This document shows positions 38,095 to 46,935 of a DNA stretch of 64,000 bases, one piece after another (within the stretch, counting starts at the first letter, position 1; the number at the start of each line of letters is the position of its first letter). The position numbers and the translations under genes are program-made. The notes below the pieces were generated by a model. That model was not told the DNA's origin. It saw nothing but the letters and a program-made list of their open reading frames with translations, and did no database searches. Source of the stretch: Agrobacterium tumefaciens (GTDB lineage Bacteria > Pseudomonadota > Alphaproteobacteria > Rhizobiales > Rhizobiaceae); assembly GCF_013337285.1 (NCBI RefSeq), contig NZ_SUPW01000001.1:1-64000 (forward strand), written 5' to 3'.

Positions 38095-38617
38095 TGGGCT
38101 CTTTCGCCGTTGCTGCGGTCGTTTCAGCTTTTATACGCTCGACATCCGGGCAGCCACCGCCGTCGAATTCGGCCTGCTCATGCCGGTCTATTTTCTGCTG
38201 GTCTTCGGTATTTTTGAAGTCGGTCTGGCGCTGCTGCTCACTCTCAATCTGGCAACCGCGGCCAATGCCGGCGCGGAATTGCTGCGCAAGGCGGCGGCAA
38301 GTCAGACGGTGGTTACCGAAATCGAATTCAGACGTGTCATCGACTCGAATTTCGTGCTCGGTACGACCGAAAGCGACATGAAGATAACGCTCGTCCCGAT
38401 CCCGGATGCGGATTTCACCGCCGTGCCGCTGACATTTCCGGTCGAGAACAAGTTTCAGGCGCCGGATAAAAAAGCCGGGCAATATCTTCTGGCGCTTGGT
38501 TACAATTGGCAATTCATTATGCCCACGACGCGTTTGCTGATCCCGAGTGGCGGCGGCACGCAGCCGCAATTACAGAATGTGTCTCTGGCGATCACCGCCG
38601 TTCGGGTGACGGAATGA
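38075..38617 (+). CDS. TadE-like pseudopilin
   Basis: A 180-residue TadE-family protein with the typical ATAVEFGLLMPVYFLLVFGI segment, a membrane helix preceded by an acidic residue as in prepilin processing sites. Such minor pseudopilins support assembly of Flp/Tad pili. It overlaps the TadG-like gene by 20 bases and the next gene by four (ATGA), so the three are translated as a unit. Confidence 0.8.
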   Translation: MSTHLNNGLFRRCCGRFSFYTLDIRAATAVEFGLLMPVYFLLVFGIFEVGLALLLTLNLATAANAGAELLRKAAASQTVVTEIEFRRVIDSNFVLGTTESDMKITLVPIPDADFTAVPLTFPVENKFQAPDKKAGQYLLALGYNWQFIMPTTRLLIPSGGGTQPQLQNVSLAITAVRVTE

Positions 38618-39192
38618 TGGTGTTTCGGCTGAAACCCGTCCTTGCCGCCATGGTGCGGTCGCGCTCCGGCGTGGCCGCGGTGGAATTCTCCCTGCTATTG
38701 CCAATGCTCATCATCTTTCTGGCGGTGATGATCGAGACCGGTCGTGGCTGGCTGAGTTACGACCGTTTCGTCACGGTCGTCGACAATACAGCCCGCTGGT
38801 CCGCCCGCTTCCCGGAATTCGAAGAACGGGTGAGGACAGGGGTGAAAACCTTTGTCATCGAAGCCGGGCAGCCTCTCAACCCGGAGGAACTCGATCTGAC
38901 CTTGCGGAGCGCCAAGCTGGTGGGCGGCGTCGCAACTGTCGAATTTGCGCCTTACAACTTCTTCGGATCCGCAGAAGCCGTTACCTGGGACAAGATGCTG
39001 AAGGCGGGAAACTTCAAGGACGAAGAGGCTGTCATCGTGATTTCGGGGCGCTATAAATATAGTCCGTTATTCTCGTTCCTGCGCCCCACCACCATCGAGT
39101 TCGAATATGTCGCGACGGTCAATCCGTATTTCTCGCGGCACTACAAATATCAGAAGGGCAAGTCGGACTGGTCCTTCTGGAATGTTCGTTGA
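38614..39192 (+). CDS. TadE-like pseudopilin, second copy
   Basis: From ATG 38614, overlapping the previous stop, the protein is 192 residues and begins with GVAAVEFSLLLPMLIIFLAV, again a TadE-type membrane helix. The remainder is periplasmic. No tadA/B/C ATPase or platform gene is near, so these three genes would have to act with a Tad apparatus encoded elsewhere. Confidence 0.78.
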   Translation: MMVFRLKPVLAAMVRSRSGVAAVEFSLLLPMLIIFLAVMIETGRGWLSYDRFVTVVDNTARWSARFPEFEERVRTGVKTFVIEAGQPLNPEELDLTLRSAKLVGGVATVEFAPYNFFGSAEAVTWDKMLKAGNFKDEEAVIVISGRYKYSPLFSFLRPTTIEFEYVATVNPYFSRHYKYQKGKSDWSFWNVR

Positions 39193-39198
39193 CGGCTT

Positions 39199-39219
39199 GG
39201 CTACGGAAGCTCCGTAGCC
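39199..39219. terminator. Bidirectional hairpin between TadE-like gene and trmFO
   Basis: A perfect nine-pair stem, GGCTACGGA and TCCGTAGCC, with a three-base loop sits between two convergent genes. The T-run is weak (AATATTT), so efficiency is uncertain. Confidence 0.55.
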
Positions 39220-39231
39220 AATATTTCGGCA

Positions 39232-40677
39232 TCAATGATCCTGCACGACGCCGGCTTCTGTCTTCGTTTCATCCATCTCCAGCCACGCCGCACAATCCTT
39301 CAGCGCCCGCGCTGCAACCAGCTGGCGCTTCATGACCGTCTTGTCCTTGCCGCGAAAGCGCTTCACACCTTCCGGCTTGACGATGGAACCCGGCTCAAGT
39401 TCAGGGAACAGGCCGAAATTGATGTTCATCGGCTGGAAGGAACGTTTGCCCGGCTCATCGTTTGAGGAAAGGTGGCCGCCGGTGATGTGGTTGAGCAGCG
39501 AACCGAGCGCCGTGGTGGCCGGCGGCAGGCTAGGGCTCTCGCCTTTCCGTTCTGCTGCGGCGAAGCGGCCGGCCAGAAGCCCGACGGAGGCGCTTTCCAC
39601 ATAACCTTCGCAACCGGTGATCTGGCCGGCAAAACGCAGGTCGGGCCGCGATTTCAGCCTTAGCGTCGGATCGAGCAGGATGGGGGAATCGATATAGGTG
39701 TTGCGGTGCAGGCCGCCGAGGCGGGCGAATTCCGCATTTTCAAGGCCGGGAATCATGCGGAACACATCCGCCTGCACGCCGTATTTCAGTTTGGTCTGGA
39801 AACCGACCATGTTGTAAAGCGTGCCGAGCGCATTGTCTTGGCGCAGCTGGACCACGGCATAGGCCTTGACGGTGGGATTGTGGGCATTGGTTAGCCCCAT
39901 CGGCTTCATCGGGCCGTGGCGCAGCGTCTGGCGGCCGCGCTCGGCCATGATCTCGATCGGCAGGCAGCCGTCGAAATAGGGCGTGCCTTCCCATTCCTTG
40001 AAACCCACCGTGTCGCCGGCGATCAGCGCGTCGATGAAGGCGTTATATTGTTCCTCGTCCATCGGGCAGTTGATGTAATCCTTGCCCGTGCCGCCGGGGC
40101 CGACCTTGTCGTAGCGCGACTGATACCAGCAGATATCCATATTGATGCTGTCGCGGTGCAGGATGGGGGCGATGGCGTCGAAAAAGGCCAGCGCATCCTC
40201 ACCCGTCTCTGCCTGAACCGCCGCCGCCAGATCCGGCGAGGTGAGCGGGCCGGTGGCGATGATGGTGCTGCCCCATTCCTTCGGCGGCAGGCCGGAAACC
40301 TCTTCACGCACGATCGTCACCAATGGGTGACTTTCCAGCATTTCGGTGACGGCGAGCGAAAAACCGTCGCGATCGACGGCAAGCGCTCCGCCGGCCGGCA
40401 CCTGATGTTTGTCGGCGCAGGCGATGATCAGCGAGCCGGCAAGCCGCATTTCGGCATGGATGACGCCGACCGCATTGGCGGTCGCATCGTCGGAGCGAAA
40501 TGAGTTGGAACAGACCAGTTCGGCCAGCGTATCGCCCTTGTGGGCATCCGTGCCGCGCACGCCGCGCATTTCATGCAGGATGACGGGAACGCCGCTCTGT
40601 GCGATCTGCCAGGCGGCTTCCGAACCGGCCAGTCCGCCGCCCACGACGTGAATGGGAGAAATGGTCTTGTCTTGCAT
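39232..40677 (-). CDS. trmFO: Folate-dependent tRNA m5U54 methyltransferase TrmFO
   Basis: An FAD enzyme that methylates U54 of tRNA using methylene-tetrahydrofolate. The FAD-binding [17 protein letters not shown] is at the N-terminus, and [18 protein letters not shown] holds the conserved Cys region. ATG 40677 ([15 protein letters not shown]) fits the family start; longer starts are possible. Length of about 480 residues is normal. Confidence 0.94.
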   Translation of the reverse strand: MQDKTISPIHVVGGGLAGSEAAWQIAQSGVPVILHEMRGVRGTDAHKGDTLAELVCSNSFRSDDATANAVGVIHAEMRLAGSLIIACADKHQVPAGGALAVDRDGFSLAVTEMLESHPLVTIVREEVSGLPPKEWGSTIIATGPLTSPDLAAAVQAETGEDALAFFDAIAPILHRDSINMDICWYQSRYDKVGPGGTGKDYINCPMDEEQYNAFIDALIAGDTVGFKEWEGTPYFDGCLPIEIMAERGRQTLRHGPMKPMGLTNAHNPTVKAYAVVQLRQDNALGTLYNMVGFQTKLKYGVQADVFRMIPGLENAEFARLGGLHRNTYIDSPILLDPTLRLKSRPDLRFAGQITGCEGYVESASVGLLAGRFAAAERKGESPSLPPATTALGSLLNHITGGHLSSNDEPGKRSFQPMNINFGLFPELEPGSIVKPEGVKRFRGKDKTVMKRQLVAARALKDCAAWLEMDETKTEAGVVQDH

Positions 40678-40878
40678 GCTGGCATCCATGAGCCGCGCGG
40701 CTGCCAAAGGCTTCCGTCTGGCGGCTGTCTTTCGAGTGAGTGTTCCGCGCGGGTCCTAAAAGGACGCGGCATTGTTTGCGGATGCACTACCATGCATGGC
40801 GGGGGCAGCCAAATGTTTTTGGGATGGGCCGGGTGAGGAAGAGACGCGGGGTATGGTGAAACGAGTGGGTGCCGCCTG

Positions 40879-41004
40879 TTTCTTCTCCCCGAGGGGCAGA
40901 AGGTCGCGGCAACGGGATGAGTGGGCGAGGGTGGAGATATTCGGAGAGCTTGCCCCCTCATCCGACCCTTCGGGCCACCTTCTCCCCGGCGGGGAGAAGA
41001 AACG
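40879..41004. repeat. CTCCCCG mosaic repeat, full-length copy 1
   Basis: An element of about 126 bases with ends TTTCTTCTCCCCG and CGGGGAGAAGAAA as an inverted repeat, each end being itself a small palindrome. Inner parts include CCCCCTCATCCGACCCTTCG and GGGCCACCTTCTCC. Sister copies are at 53662-53789 and 56419-56544; a shortened one at 61283-61317. Confidence 0.8.
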
Positions 41005-41128
41005 AGCGGCGCCGCATTGCCTGTCAGATTGCACCGCACGTTGCTGGAAGCGCTTTTGCAGGCGGCGCGCAGGGCAGGGACGAACCGCTGATATGTTCGC
41101 AGGGGTGCCAAGCGCTCAGCCGACTGCC

Positions 41129-41165
41129 AGAATCAAAAACGGCGCACAAGGCGCCGTTTTTTTTA
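41129..41165. terminator. Bidirectional terminator below the first DUF1127 gene
   Basis: ACGGCGC...GCGCCGT forms a strong stem flanked by AAAAA on the left and eight T on the right. On the minus strand it follows the DUF1127 gene ending at 41225. Confidence 0.8.
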
Positions 41166-41224
41166 AGAACCGTCGCTCGATCGTCGCGCCCTGGAGGTCG
41201 GGCAGCGGGACGATCGTTTACGCC

Positions 41225-41368
41225 TTAGCGGAACGAACGGGAAGCAACGTTACGGATGTCGTAACGTGTCAGGCCGATGTCGCTCAGGGCCTGGTTGGAC
41301 AGGCTGCCAAGTTCGTTGATCGTGCGGCGGTAGGAGATCCAGTTCTTTGCGATACGGATAGGGTTCAT
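41225..41368 (-). CDS. DUF1127 small protein, 47 residues
   Basis: The protein starts MNPIRIAKNWISYRRTINEL and ends in LTRYDIRNVASRSFR, with the DUF1127 core SxxxLxDIGLxRxDI. It is preceded by GAGGAA seven bases before the ATG. Short Arg-rich DUF1127 proteins in Agrobacterium have been linked to phosphate and RNA metabolism and stress adaptation. It is a paralogue of the 48-residue gene at 41843. Confidence 0.88.
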   Translation of the reverse strand: MNPIRIAKNWISYRRTINELGSLSNQALSDIGLTRYDIRNVASRSFR

Positions 41369-41842
41369 GGTCGTTTCCTCAATCTTTCTTTGTGAATTCG
41401 TCTGCCGGCTCAGCGTTTCTCTGTGCTCTCGGCTGTTGAGGTTTATATATAGAGATTAAGCCATGTTGTGCAGTGCAGAATTTAGGCTACTGCCATGCAT
41501 TTGTGCACTATGTCGGCTAATTTTACGGCTTTGAGTACTGCATGAGCAAAATATGAGCGGAAATGCCTGCCTTTCGGGCGTTCCTGACGGCTTTCATGGT
41601 GTTTGGTGACGATTGGAGCGACTTTTTGGGGTGTTGAAGGGTGGGAAGGGCGTTGGCTTGCTCAAACGTCGCGCGGGCGGGCGGAAGAGAGATGCTTTTT
41701 TCATCTCTCGCGGCCTGCGGATGTGCGGGAACCGATGGTGACGCCGTCAGAACCCCCAAACGAAAAAAAGGCCAGAGGCGGGAGCCTCAGGCCTTTTTGG
41801 GTAGGTCGTCTCGCATCCGCCGCAATGAAGCGGCGAAGCGTA
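41369..41842. other. Intergenic region between the two DUF1127 genes
   Basis: The right half holds a terminator hairpin at 41763-41799. On the minus strand TATATATAAA around 41442-41451 is a plausible -10 element of the first DUF1127 gene, giving a long 5' leader. No other gene is supported. Confidence 0.45.
41763..41799. terminator. Bidirectional terminator below the second DUF1127 gene
   Basis: GGCCAGAGGC (41770-41779) pairs with GCCTCAGGCC (41784-41793) with one mismatch. A-runs on the left and T-runs on the right make it work on both strands. It follows the minus-strand gene ending at 41843. Confidence 0.8.
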
Positions 41843-41989
41843 TTAGATGCCGACGGCGGTGCGGGCGACGCGACGGATGTCCTGACGGCCAATGCCGAGG
41901 TCGCTCAGTTCGCGGTCGGTCATACGGCCGAGTTCAGTTACGGTCTGACGATACTTGCGCCAGTTGGTCAGCGAGCGGGTGATGTTCAT
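41843..41989 (-). CDS. DUF1127 small protein, 48 residues
   Basis: The protein starts MNITRSLTNWRKYRQTVTEL and continues with the core GRMTDRELSDLGIGRQDIRR. A GAGGAA ribosome site precedes the ATG. Arg-rich and probably RNA-binding, like its paralogue 475 bases away, from which it has diverged considerably. Confidence 0.9.
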   Translation of the reverse strand: MNITRSLTNWRKYRQTVTELGRMTDRELSDLGIGRQDIRRVARTAVGI

Positions 41990-42607
41990 GGTCATTTTCC
42001 TCTTCGTGCTGTTCAGTCCACGCGGCCAGTCTTGGGAGGCTTTGGGTCCGGGGCTGAACTGATCTCTGTATGACCATGAATATAATCGGTTTAATCAAAA
42101 CAAAAACAGACAAAGCAAGATGTCACCTATGCATACAATGCACGGCAATCCGGTAAATGAGCCTGATTGCGGCGGTTCGTGCATAATTTGTGACCAATTT
42201 ATGTGCTTTTGGTGACGCCAGATGGTTGAAGGTTGGGCAGCCGTGCGGCTCGGCCGTGTGCGGCGGCGGGCAGGGGTGAAAGCCCGAACGATGAACCTGA
42301 TCGGTCGATGGCAATCCGGCTATGTAGCTTGCGGGTCGTGCTATATATAATGTCAATGTAGCCGCATAAATGTCGTGCGATTTTGCCGGCAGTGTTCCGT
42401 GCGGATGCGCAAGGCTGGGCGGGTTGGCTGAGGCGGGAGACGTAAGCGCGGGCCAGCCGTTTTCGGTTGAGGATCGCCTCTGTCTTGGCTGCCATAGCAT
42501 CATCCCCTGTTGTTGGTGGCAAACAGCCAAAGAGGCGCGGTCTCCTTCACTATCGGAGCGGGGCCAAGAAAAGTCCGGGCGAAACCAAAGGCAGGGGAAC
42601 GGCGTGC
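41990..42607. other. Intergenic region before tRNA-Leu
   Basis: About 620 bases. The left part should carry the promoter of the minus-strand DUF1127 gene. Minus-strand ORFs here (for example 42199-42522) have no recognisable protein features and are not called. I see no further structure I can name. Confidence 0.4.
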
Positions 42608-42636
42608 TTGACCCTTTCTGAACATTGTGACATACC
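42608..42636 (+). promoter_or_regulatory. Probable sigma-70 promoter of tRNA-Leu
   Basis: TTGACC (42608-42613) and CATACC (42631-42636) are separated by 17 bases. They resemble the rhizobial housekeeping promoter CTTGAC-N17-CTATAT and lie just before the tRNA at 42649. Confidence 0.55.
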
Positions 42637-42648
42637 GCCGCCCAACGT

Positions 42649-42731
42649 GCGGGTATGGCGGAATTGGTAGACGCATTGGTTTTAGGTACCAACGCTTCGG
42701 CGTGGGAGTTCGAGTCTCTCTACCCGCACCA
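42649..42731 (+). tRNA. tRNA-Leu (anticodon UAG)
   Basis: The acceptor arm GCGGGTA pairs with TACCCGC (42721-42727), followed by A and an encoded CCA. The anticodon stem TTGGT/ACCAA encloses the loop TTTAGGT with anticodon TAG, so it reads CUN leucine codons. A long variable arm (CGC-TTCG-GCG) and the T-loop TTCGAGT confirm a class II tRNA. It lies 240 bases before tig. Confidence 0.97.
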
Positions 42732-42971
42732 CAAGCAAAGCATGGCTGTGCCACGCTTGCGCCAGAGTGCACCTTCAATGGTGCAGGGGGCTTAGGGGCT
42801 ATTTGCCCCTGGTTGCTCTTCGTCTCCGGTGCGGGCGTATTTCGTCCGGGCAGGCGCTTTGTGTGAAGAAATAATGGAAGCCACGGCCGGGCAGCGATGT
42901 TTCCGGCGCAGTGCTCGAAAGTAAACCAACGGCTGTCTGAGCACCGCCGCCATGATGTGAAGGTTTGAAAA

Positions 42972-44450
42972 ATGCAGGTTATCGAAACGCTCGCTGAAGG
43001 GCTGAAGCGCGAACTCAAGATCGTTATCCCGGCTGCCGACATGAAGGCCCGTCTGGACGAGCGCCTGGTTGACGCCAAGGACAAGGTTCGCATCAACGGT
43101 TTCCGTCCCGGCAAAGTGCCGATGGGCCACCTGAAGAAGATGTACGGCAAGTCCATCATGGCCGACCTCGTCAACGAGCTGGTTCGTGAAAAGCCGACCG
43201 AAATCCTCTCCAGCCGCGGCGAGAAGTCTGCAACGCAGCCGGCGATCTCCATGACCGAAGACGAGCAGGAAGCTGAAAAGATCCTGTCGGCCGAATCGGA
43301 TTTCGAATTCACCGTTGCTTACGAAATCATTCCGGCCATCGAACTGAAGGCCAATGACGGCATCAAGGTTACCCGCGAAGTTGTTGAAGTCTCCGAAGAC
43401 GAAATCAACGAGCAGATCCTCAAGATCGCCGAAAGCGCCCGCACCTTTGAAGCCAAGAAGGGCAAGGCCGCCGATGGCGACCGCGTCACCATGAACTACC
43501 TCGGCAAGGTTGATGGCGTTGCCTTCGACGGCGGCGCTGCCGAAGATGCCGAACTGGTTCTCGGTTCCGGCCGCTTCATTCCCGGCTTCGAAGACCAGCT
43601 GGTCGGCGTCAAGGCTGGCGATGAAAAGACCATCACCGTGACCTTCCCGGCCGACTACCCGGCTGCGAACCTGGCCGGCAAGGACGCCACCTTCGACGTT
43701 ACCGTCAAGGAAGTTGCTGCCGCTGCCGCCGTTGAAATCAACGACGAACTGGCTGAAAAGCTCGGTCTCGAATCGGCTGAAAAGCTGAAGGAAATCGTCA
43801 AGGGTCAGATCGAAAGCCAGTACGGCAACATCACCCGCCAGAAGGTCAAGCGTCAGATCCTCGACCAGCTGGACGAGATGTACAAGTTCGACACGCCGGC
43901 TGGCCTCGTCGATGCCGAGTTCGACAATATCTGGCGCCAGATCAACACCGATCTCGCCCAGTCCGGCAAGACCTTTGCTGACGAAGACACGACCGAAGAA
44001 GAAGCCCGCGAAGAATATCGCAAGCTTGCTGAACGCCGCGTCCGTCTCGGCCTCGTTCTCTCTGAAATCGGCGAAAAGGCCGGCGTCGAAGTGACCGAAG
44101 ACGAAATGCAGCGCGCGCTGTTCCAGCAGCTGCAGCAGTTCCCCGGCCAGCAGAAGGAAATCCTCGATTTCTTCCGCAACACGCCCGGCGCTTCCGCTTC
44201 GCTGCGCGCTCCGATCTTCGAAGAGAAGGTCATCGACAAGCTGCTCACCGAAATCTCGGTAACGGACAAGACCGTTTCCAAGGAAGAGCTTCTGGCTGAC
44301 GACGGCGAAGAAGAAACGGAAACCAAGAAGAAGGCTCCGGCCAAGAAAAAGGCTGCTGCCAAGGCTGACGACGCCGCTGAAGCCGAAGAAGCCGCTCCGA
44401 AGAAGAAGGCTCCGGCCAAGAAGAAGGCCACTGAGGCCGACGCTGAATAA
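42972..44450 (+). CDS. tig: Trigger factor with a Lys/Ala-rich C-terminal tail
   Basis: A ribosome-bound chaperone for nascent chains. The N-terminal domain carries the ribosome-binding signature [18 protein letters not shown] (about residues 39-56). An FKBP-type isomerase domain spans about 160-245, and the helical chaperone domain follows. At 492 residues it is some 60 longer than the E. coli protein. The excess is a tail after about residue 440 with two [10 protein letters not shown] units separated by acidic stretches. A terminator follows. Confidence 0.95.
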   Translation: MQVIETLAEGLKRELKIVIPAADMKARLDERLVDAKDKVRINGFRPGKVPMGHLKKMYGKSIMADLVNELVREKPTEILSSRGEKSATQPAISMTEDEQEAEKILSAESDFEFTVAYEIIPAIELKANDGIKVTREVVEVSEDEINEQILKIAESARTFEAKKGKAADGDRVTMNYLGKVDGVAFDGGAAEDAELVLGSGRFIPGFEDQLVGVKAGDEKTITVTFPADYPAANLAGKDATFDVTVKEVAAAAAVEINDELAEKLGLESAEKLKEIVKGQIESQYGNITRQKVKRQILDQLDEMYKFDTPAGLVDAEFDNIWRQINTDLAQSGKTFADEDTTEEEAREEYRKLAERRVRLGLVLSEIGEKAGVEVTEDEMQRALFQQLQQFPGQQKEILDFFRNTPGASASLRAPIFEEKVIDKLLTEISVTDKTVSKEELLADDGEEETETKKKAPAKKKAAAKADDAAEAEEAAPKKKAPAKKKATEADAE

Positions 44451-44478
44451 TCTTCTTCGATCGAAGCTGATTGAATGG

Positions 44479-44512
44479 AAGGGCCGTGGCGAAAGCTGCG
44501 GCCTTTTTCTGT
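44479..44512 (+). terminator. Rho-independent terminator after tig
   Basis: GGCCGTGGC (44482-44490) pairs with GCTGCGGCC (44495-44503) around GAAA, with a small internal mismatch, followed by TTTTT. Confidence 0.8.
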
Positions 44513-44587
44513 TTGGAAGTGCAATCTGCTATTAGGTTGCGCGCGGTGCCAGCGGCGTAAATCAACGCCACTGGCCAATGTTGACCG

Positions 44588-45577
44588 TTAGAACTTGCTC
44601 CTGCCATCGCTTCTCGGATCGTTGTTCACGTGATGAGATTTATAAAGGTCGCCACGAGCTTTTCGACGCCAGGGTCGCGCAGGATTTTCCTGATCGATGA
44701 TGATGTCCGTTACCGAAATAGCCGGTAAACCATTCATCGGGCACTGTGCCGCCCATTGACCATCTGGTGTGGCTATACCCGAAGGAGCGGCGTGGCTTTG
44801 AGGGGCAAGTGTTGAATAGCTCGCCCAATAGGCGTTGCTTGATGCATGCCCCAATATTTCCGTGGCAGATGCCAACGCATTGGAAGGGCCATCGCCCGCC
44901 GTCGAAAACAGCATGCAATCGACGTTCAGCTTTTCATATTCCATGAATATTTCCGGATAGTGCACTTCCATGCCAAGTGCGCAGCCGAAGCGGACGCCAT
45001 CGACTTCAAACGTCACTGGGACACTTCCCGGCGAGTACATGAACGAGATTTTGGTGTTCGATAGCAGACGCTCGTCGTAGCGCGTTACAAGCTTCCCACG
45101 ATCGGAGACGACATACAGGCTGTTATATGGCCGGTGCGGCGGCGTCAGTTGGTGGACGGCACCAAAAACCACCCAAAGTTTCAGCTTCTGCGCCAGTTTT
45201 CTGGTCGCTTCCAGTTCTTGGCGCAGAGTTTCCCATTCGAAGCGCGTCCAGTCTGAAGGGCCGATTTCCCCCGGACCGATCGCTGACATGATCCGTTTAC
45301 CTGGCCAGCATGTTGCGCCTTCAGGAAAATGGATGAGGCGAGCGCCGGCTTTATGGGCATCAATCATGAGGCGGCGCATTTCCTGTCCGCCTGTCTTCAA
45401 TGCGGAAACGTCACGAGGATCGTTAAACAGCGATGTTTGCGCGACAGCCATTCGGATTGAGCTGCTTACATGGGCATCCGGCATTTTTCGAATATGCTGA
45501 AGAGCAGCTGTATAAGATTCGCCGGTTTTGGCTGCGCGAGCTCTTACACGACGTTTCAGATTGCTATTTTGCGTCAT
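44588..45577 (-). CDS. Nitrilase-fold protein, predicted catalytically inactive
   Basis: A 329-residue carbon-nitrogen hydrolase family protein. The catalytic Glu is kept in LIHFPEGATCWPG. The catalytic Lys position reads Glu (VTRYDERLLSNTKIS), and the nucleophile position reads Gly (FGCALGMEVHYPE) where relatives have Cys four residues before the PE. A Cys three residues earlier is out of register. An N-terminal segment of about 40 residues, LKRRVRARAAKTGESYTAAL, is an extra short domain. The start MTQNSN at 45577 is chosen for this segment. It is likely a pseudoenzyme or has altered chemistry. Confidence 0.78.
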   Translation of the reverse strand: MTQNSNLKRRVRARAAKTGESYTAALQHIRKMPDAHVSSSIRMAVAQTSLFNDPRDVSALKTGGQEMRRLMIDAHKAGARLIHFPEGATCWPGKRIMSAIGPGEIGPSDWTRFEWETLRQELEATRKLAQKLKLWVVFGAVHQLTPPHRPYNSLYVVSDRGKLVTRYDERLLSNTKISFMYSPGSVPVTFEVDGVRFGCALGMEVHYPEIFMEYEKLNVDCMLFSTAGDGPSNALASATEILGHASSNAYWASYSTLAPQSHAAPSGIATPDGQWAAQCPMNGLPAISVTDIIIDQENPARPWRRKARGDLYKSHHVNNDPRSDGRSKF

Positions 45578-46017
45578 TGTCAGGCCTTTCACATCCCGGA
45601 CGCAGTTCCCCAGCAACCCGTCCGAAACGATCGGACCAAGATAGTGGCCTGAGACAACAGTCCCTTTGCCTCCGTTGAAGACCATGCTGGGGAAGGTCGG
45701 GGAGGTTAGGCGCAGGCTACGCCGTGACAAATATCGATGGGAAAACGCCGATTCGTCAAGCGGCTGTGGTACCGGTCGGGTGAAGCTTCGCGATCACAAT
45801 GCAGTGCAGCATGATTTTTTGCTGCATCTGCTCTTGTTCATCTCCCGTTCATCTGGCACCCTGCGCAGCATGATTTGCCTCGATCGCCTCCGGTGGTCGT
45901 CCGAGCATCATGTGCCGCCAGTGTGCGGCCATCATCGCTGCCAAACCATTGGCCTTAAGCTTTTACCGTGCCTGCCGGGTTCTTCCGGCACGCCCTTAAT
46001 TTGCCAGGGGACAAAAT
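45578..46017. other. Divergent intergenic region with a GTTCAT direct repeat
   Basis: About 440 bases between the nitrilase-fold gene (minus) and the outer-membrane-like gene (plus). It contains the direct repeat at 45836-45852 and a GCATGATTTTTTGCTGC stretch. No additional gene is supported. Confidence 0.45.
45836..45852. promoter_or_regulatory. GTTCAT direct repeat, site 3
   Basis: GTTCATCTCCCGTTCAT consists of two identical hexamers spaced 11 bases apart, the reverse complement of the TGAAC repeats at 25348 and 25548. It lies about 165 bases before the outer-membrane-like gene and about 260 before the nitrilase-fold gene. Confidence 0.4.
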
Positions 46018-46662
46018 ATGTCGCCACGAATGGGCTCTGCCCTTTTGCTGTTCACCGTGCTCGCAACCGCCGCCCATGCCGATGATGCCGGGTTGATCTG
46101 GAAGCCGGTGAAAAATTCCGATCGGTCCTACACGGCACGCATCGGTGCGAAGCTGCCGGTCGATACGCCGATCCGGGCGGGGTTGGAGATGGGCATGAAT
46201 GCCTCTAAGACCGGGCAGGTGGTGGATACGCCGGTGCGGGTGTGGGGCAATGTCACCTTGCTTGCCGAACAGTTGCCCGGCGTTTCACTTGCCCGGGATG
46301 TCGGCGTCCTCTTCAACGCGCTGACGGGGTCAAGCAGCGTTTCCATGACCTCGCAGCAGAAGCGCATCGTCACGCCGGAACTGGATATCGAGGCCAACCG
46401 CAATTTCACCGTTCGTTATGACGGCACGGCGCAGCAATGGAACGGGCTGGATGTGTCGCAATCGCTGCGCCTCTCCCGGTCGGAAACCGGCACCGCCTTT
46501 GTGCTGACGGGGGCGAGCCGCAACAGCTTCAACGAGTTCAGCAGCGGCGTGGCGGTGGAGCAGAAGATTGGCGATAATCTGACGGTGCGGGGCACGCTGG
46601 ATCAGGGCTATGCCGATCATTTTCGGCCGGGGTTTAGTGCGCGGTATAGTATTCGGTGGTGA
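46018..46662 (+). CDS. Exported protein, probably an outer-membrane beta-barrel
   Basis: A 214-residue protein with a signal peptide (cleavage near residue 20, TAAHA|DD). The mature part alternates hydrophobic and polar residues in strand-like stretches (IRAGLEMGMN, FVLTGASRNSF, GVAVEQKIGDNLTV) and ends in RYSIRW, with the terminal aromatic typical of outer-membrane barrels. Ribosome site AGGGGA is well placed. No family recognised. Confidence 0.72.
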   Translation: MSPRMGSALLLFTVLATAAHADDAGLIWKPVKNSDRSYTARIGAKLPVDTPIRAGLEMGMNASKTGQVVDTPVRVWGNVTLLAEQLPGVSLARDVGVLFNALTGSSSVSMTSQQKRIVTPELDIEANRNFTVRYDGTAQQWNGLDVSQSLRLSRSETGTAFVLTGASRNSFNEFSSGVAVEQKIGDNLTVRGTLDQGYADHFRPGFSARYSIRW

Positions 46663-46825
46663 GAGTGTACGCCACCGGTCCCGTCGCGTGAATATCCTCA
46701 AAGTGATAACAAGCGCTTCCGCACGCGACTTCATCCTTGGGCTTGTCCCAGTGCTGTCCGGTTTGAATTTCCGTGCAGGCTGCATTCCCCTTTAAGTCGG
46801 TGGTGAAGGGTGGTCATTCACTCAA

Positions 46826-46914
46826 CGTCGTCCTCGGCCCTGTGCCGAGGATCTAACCACGTCGAATAAAATCAATACGTTGGCAGATCCTCGGGACAGG
46901 CCCGAGGATAACGT
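46826..46914. repeat. Dispersed palindromic repeat, complete copy
   Basis: Left end CGTCGTCCTCGGCCCTGTGCC and GAGGATC, about 30 unique bases, then GATCCTCGGGACAGGCCCGAG and GATAACG. It has the same architecture as the copy at 27408-27492 but lies 3' of the outer-membrane-like gene. The rest of the 46663-46935 gap shows no gene. Confidence 0.7.
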
Positions 46915-46935
46915 CGAAGTGCCTGTCAGCGCCGC

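Noticed and set aside
40879..41004. CRISPR-like appearance of repeated CTCCCCG units
   Set aside because: The copies are tens of kilobases apart, palindromic and single, with no regular spacers and no cas genes.
42199..42522. 107-codon minus-strand ORF before the tRNA
   Set aside because: Composition is odd for a protein (many Arg, Ser, Pro) and no domain or ribosome site supports it.
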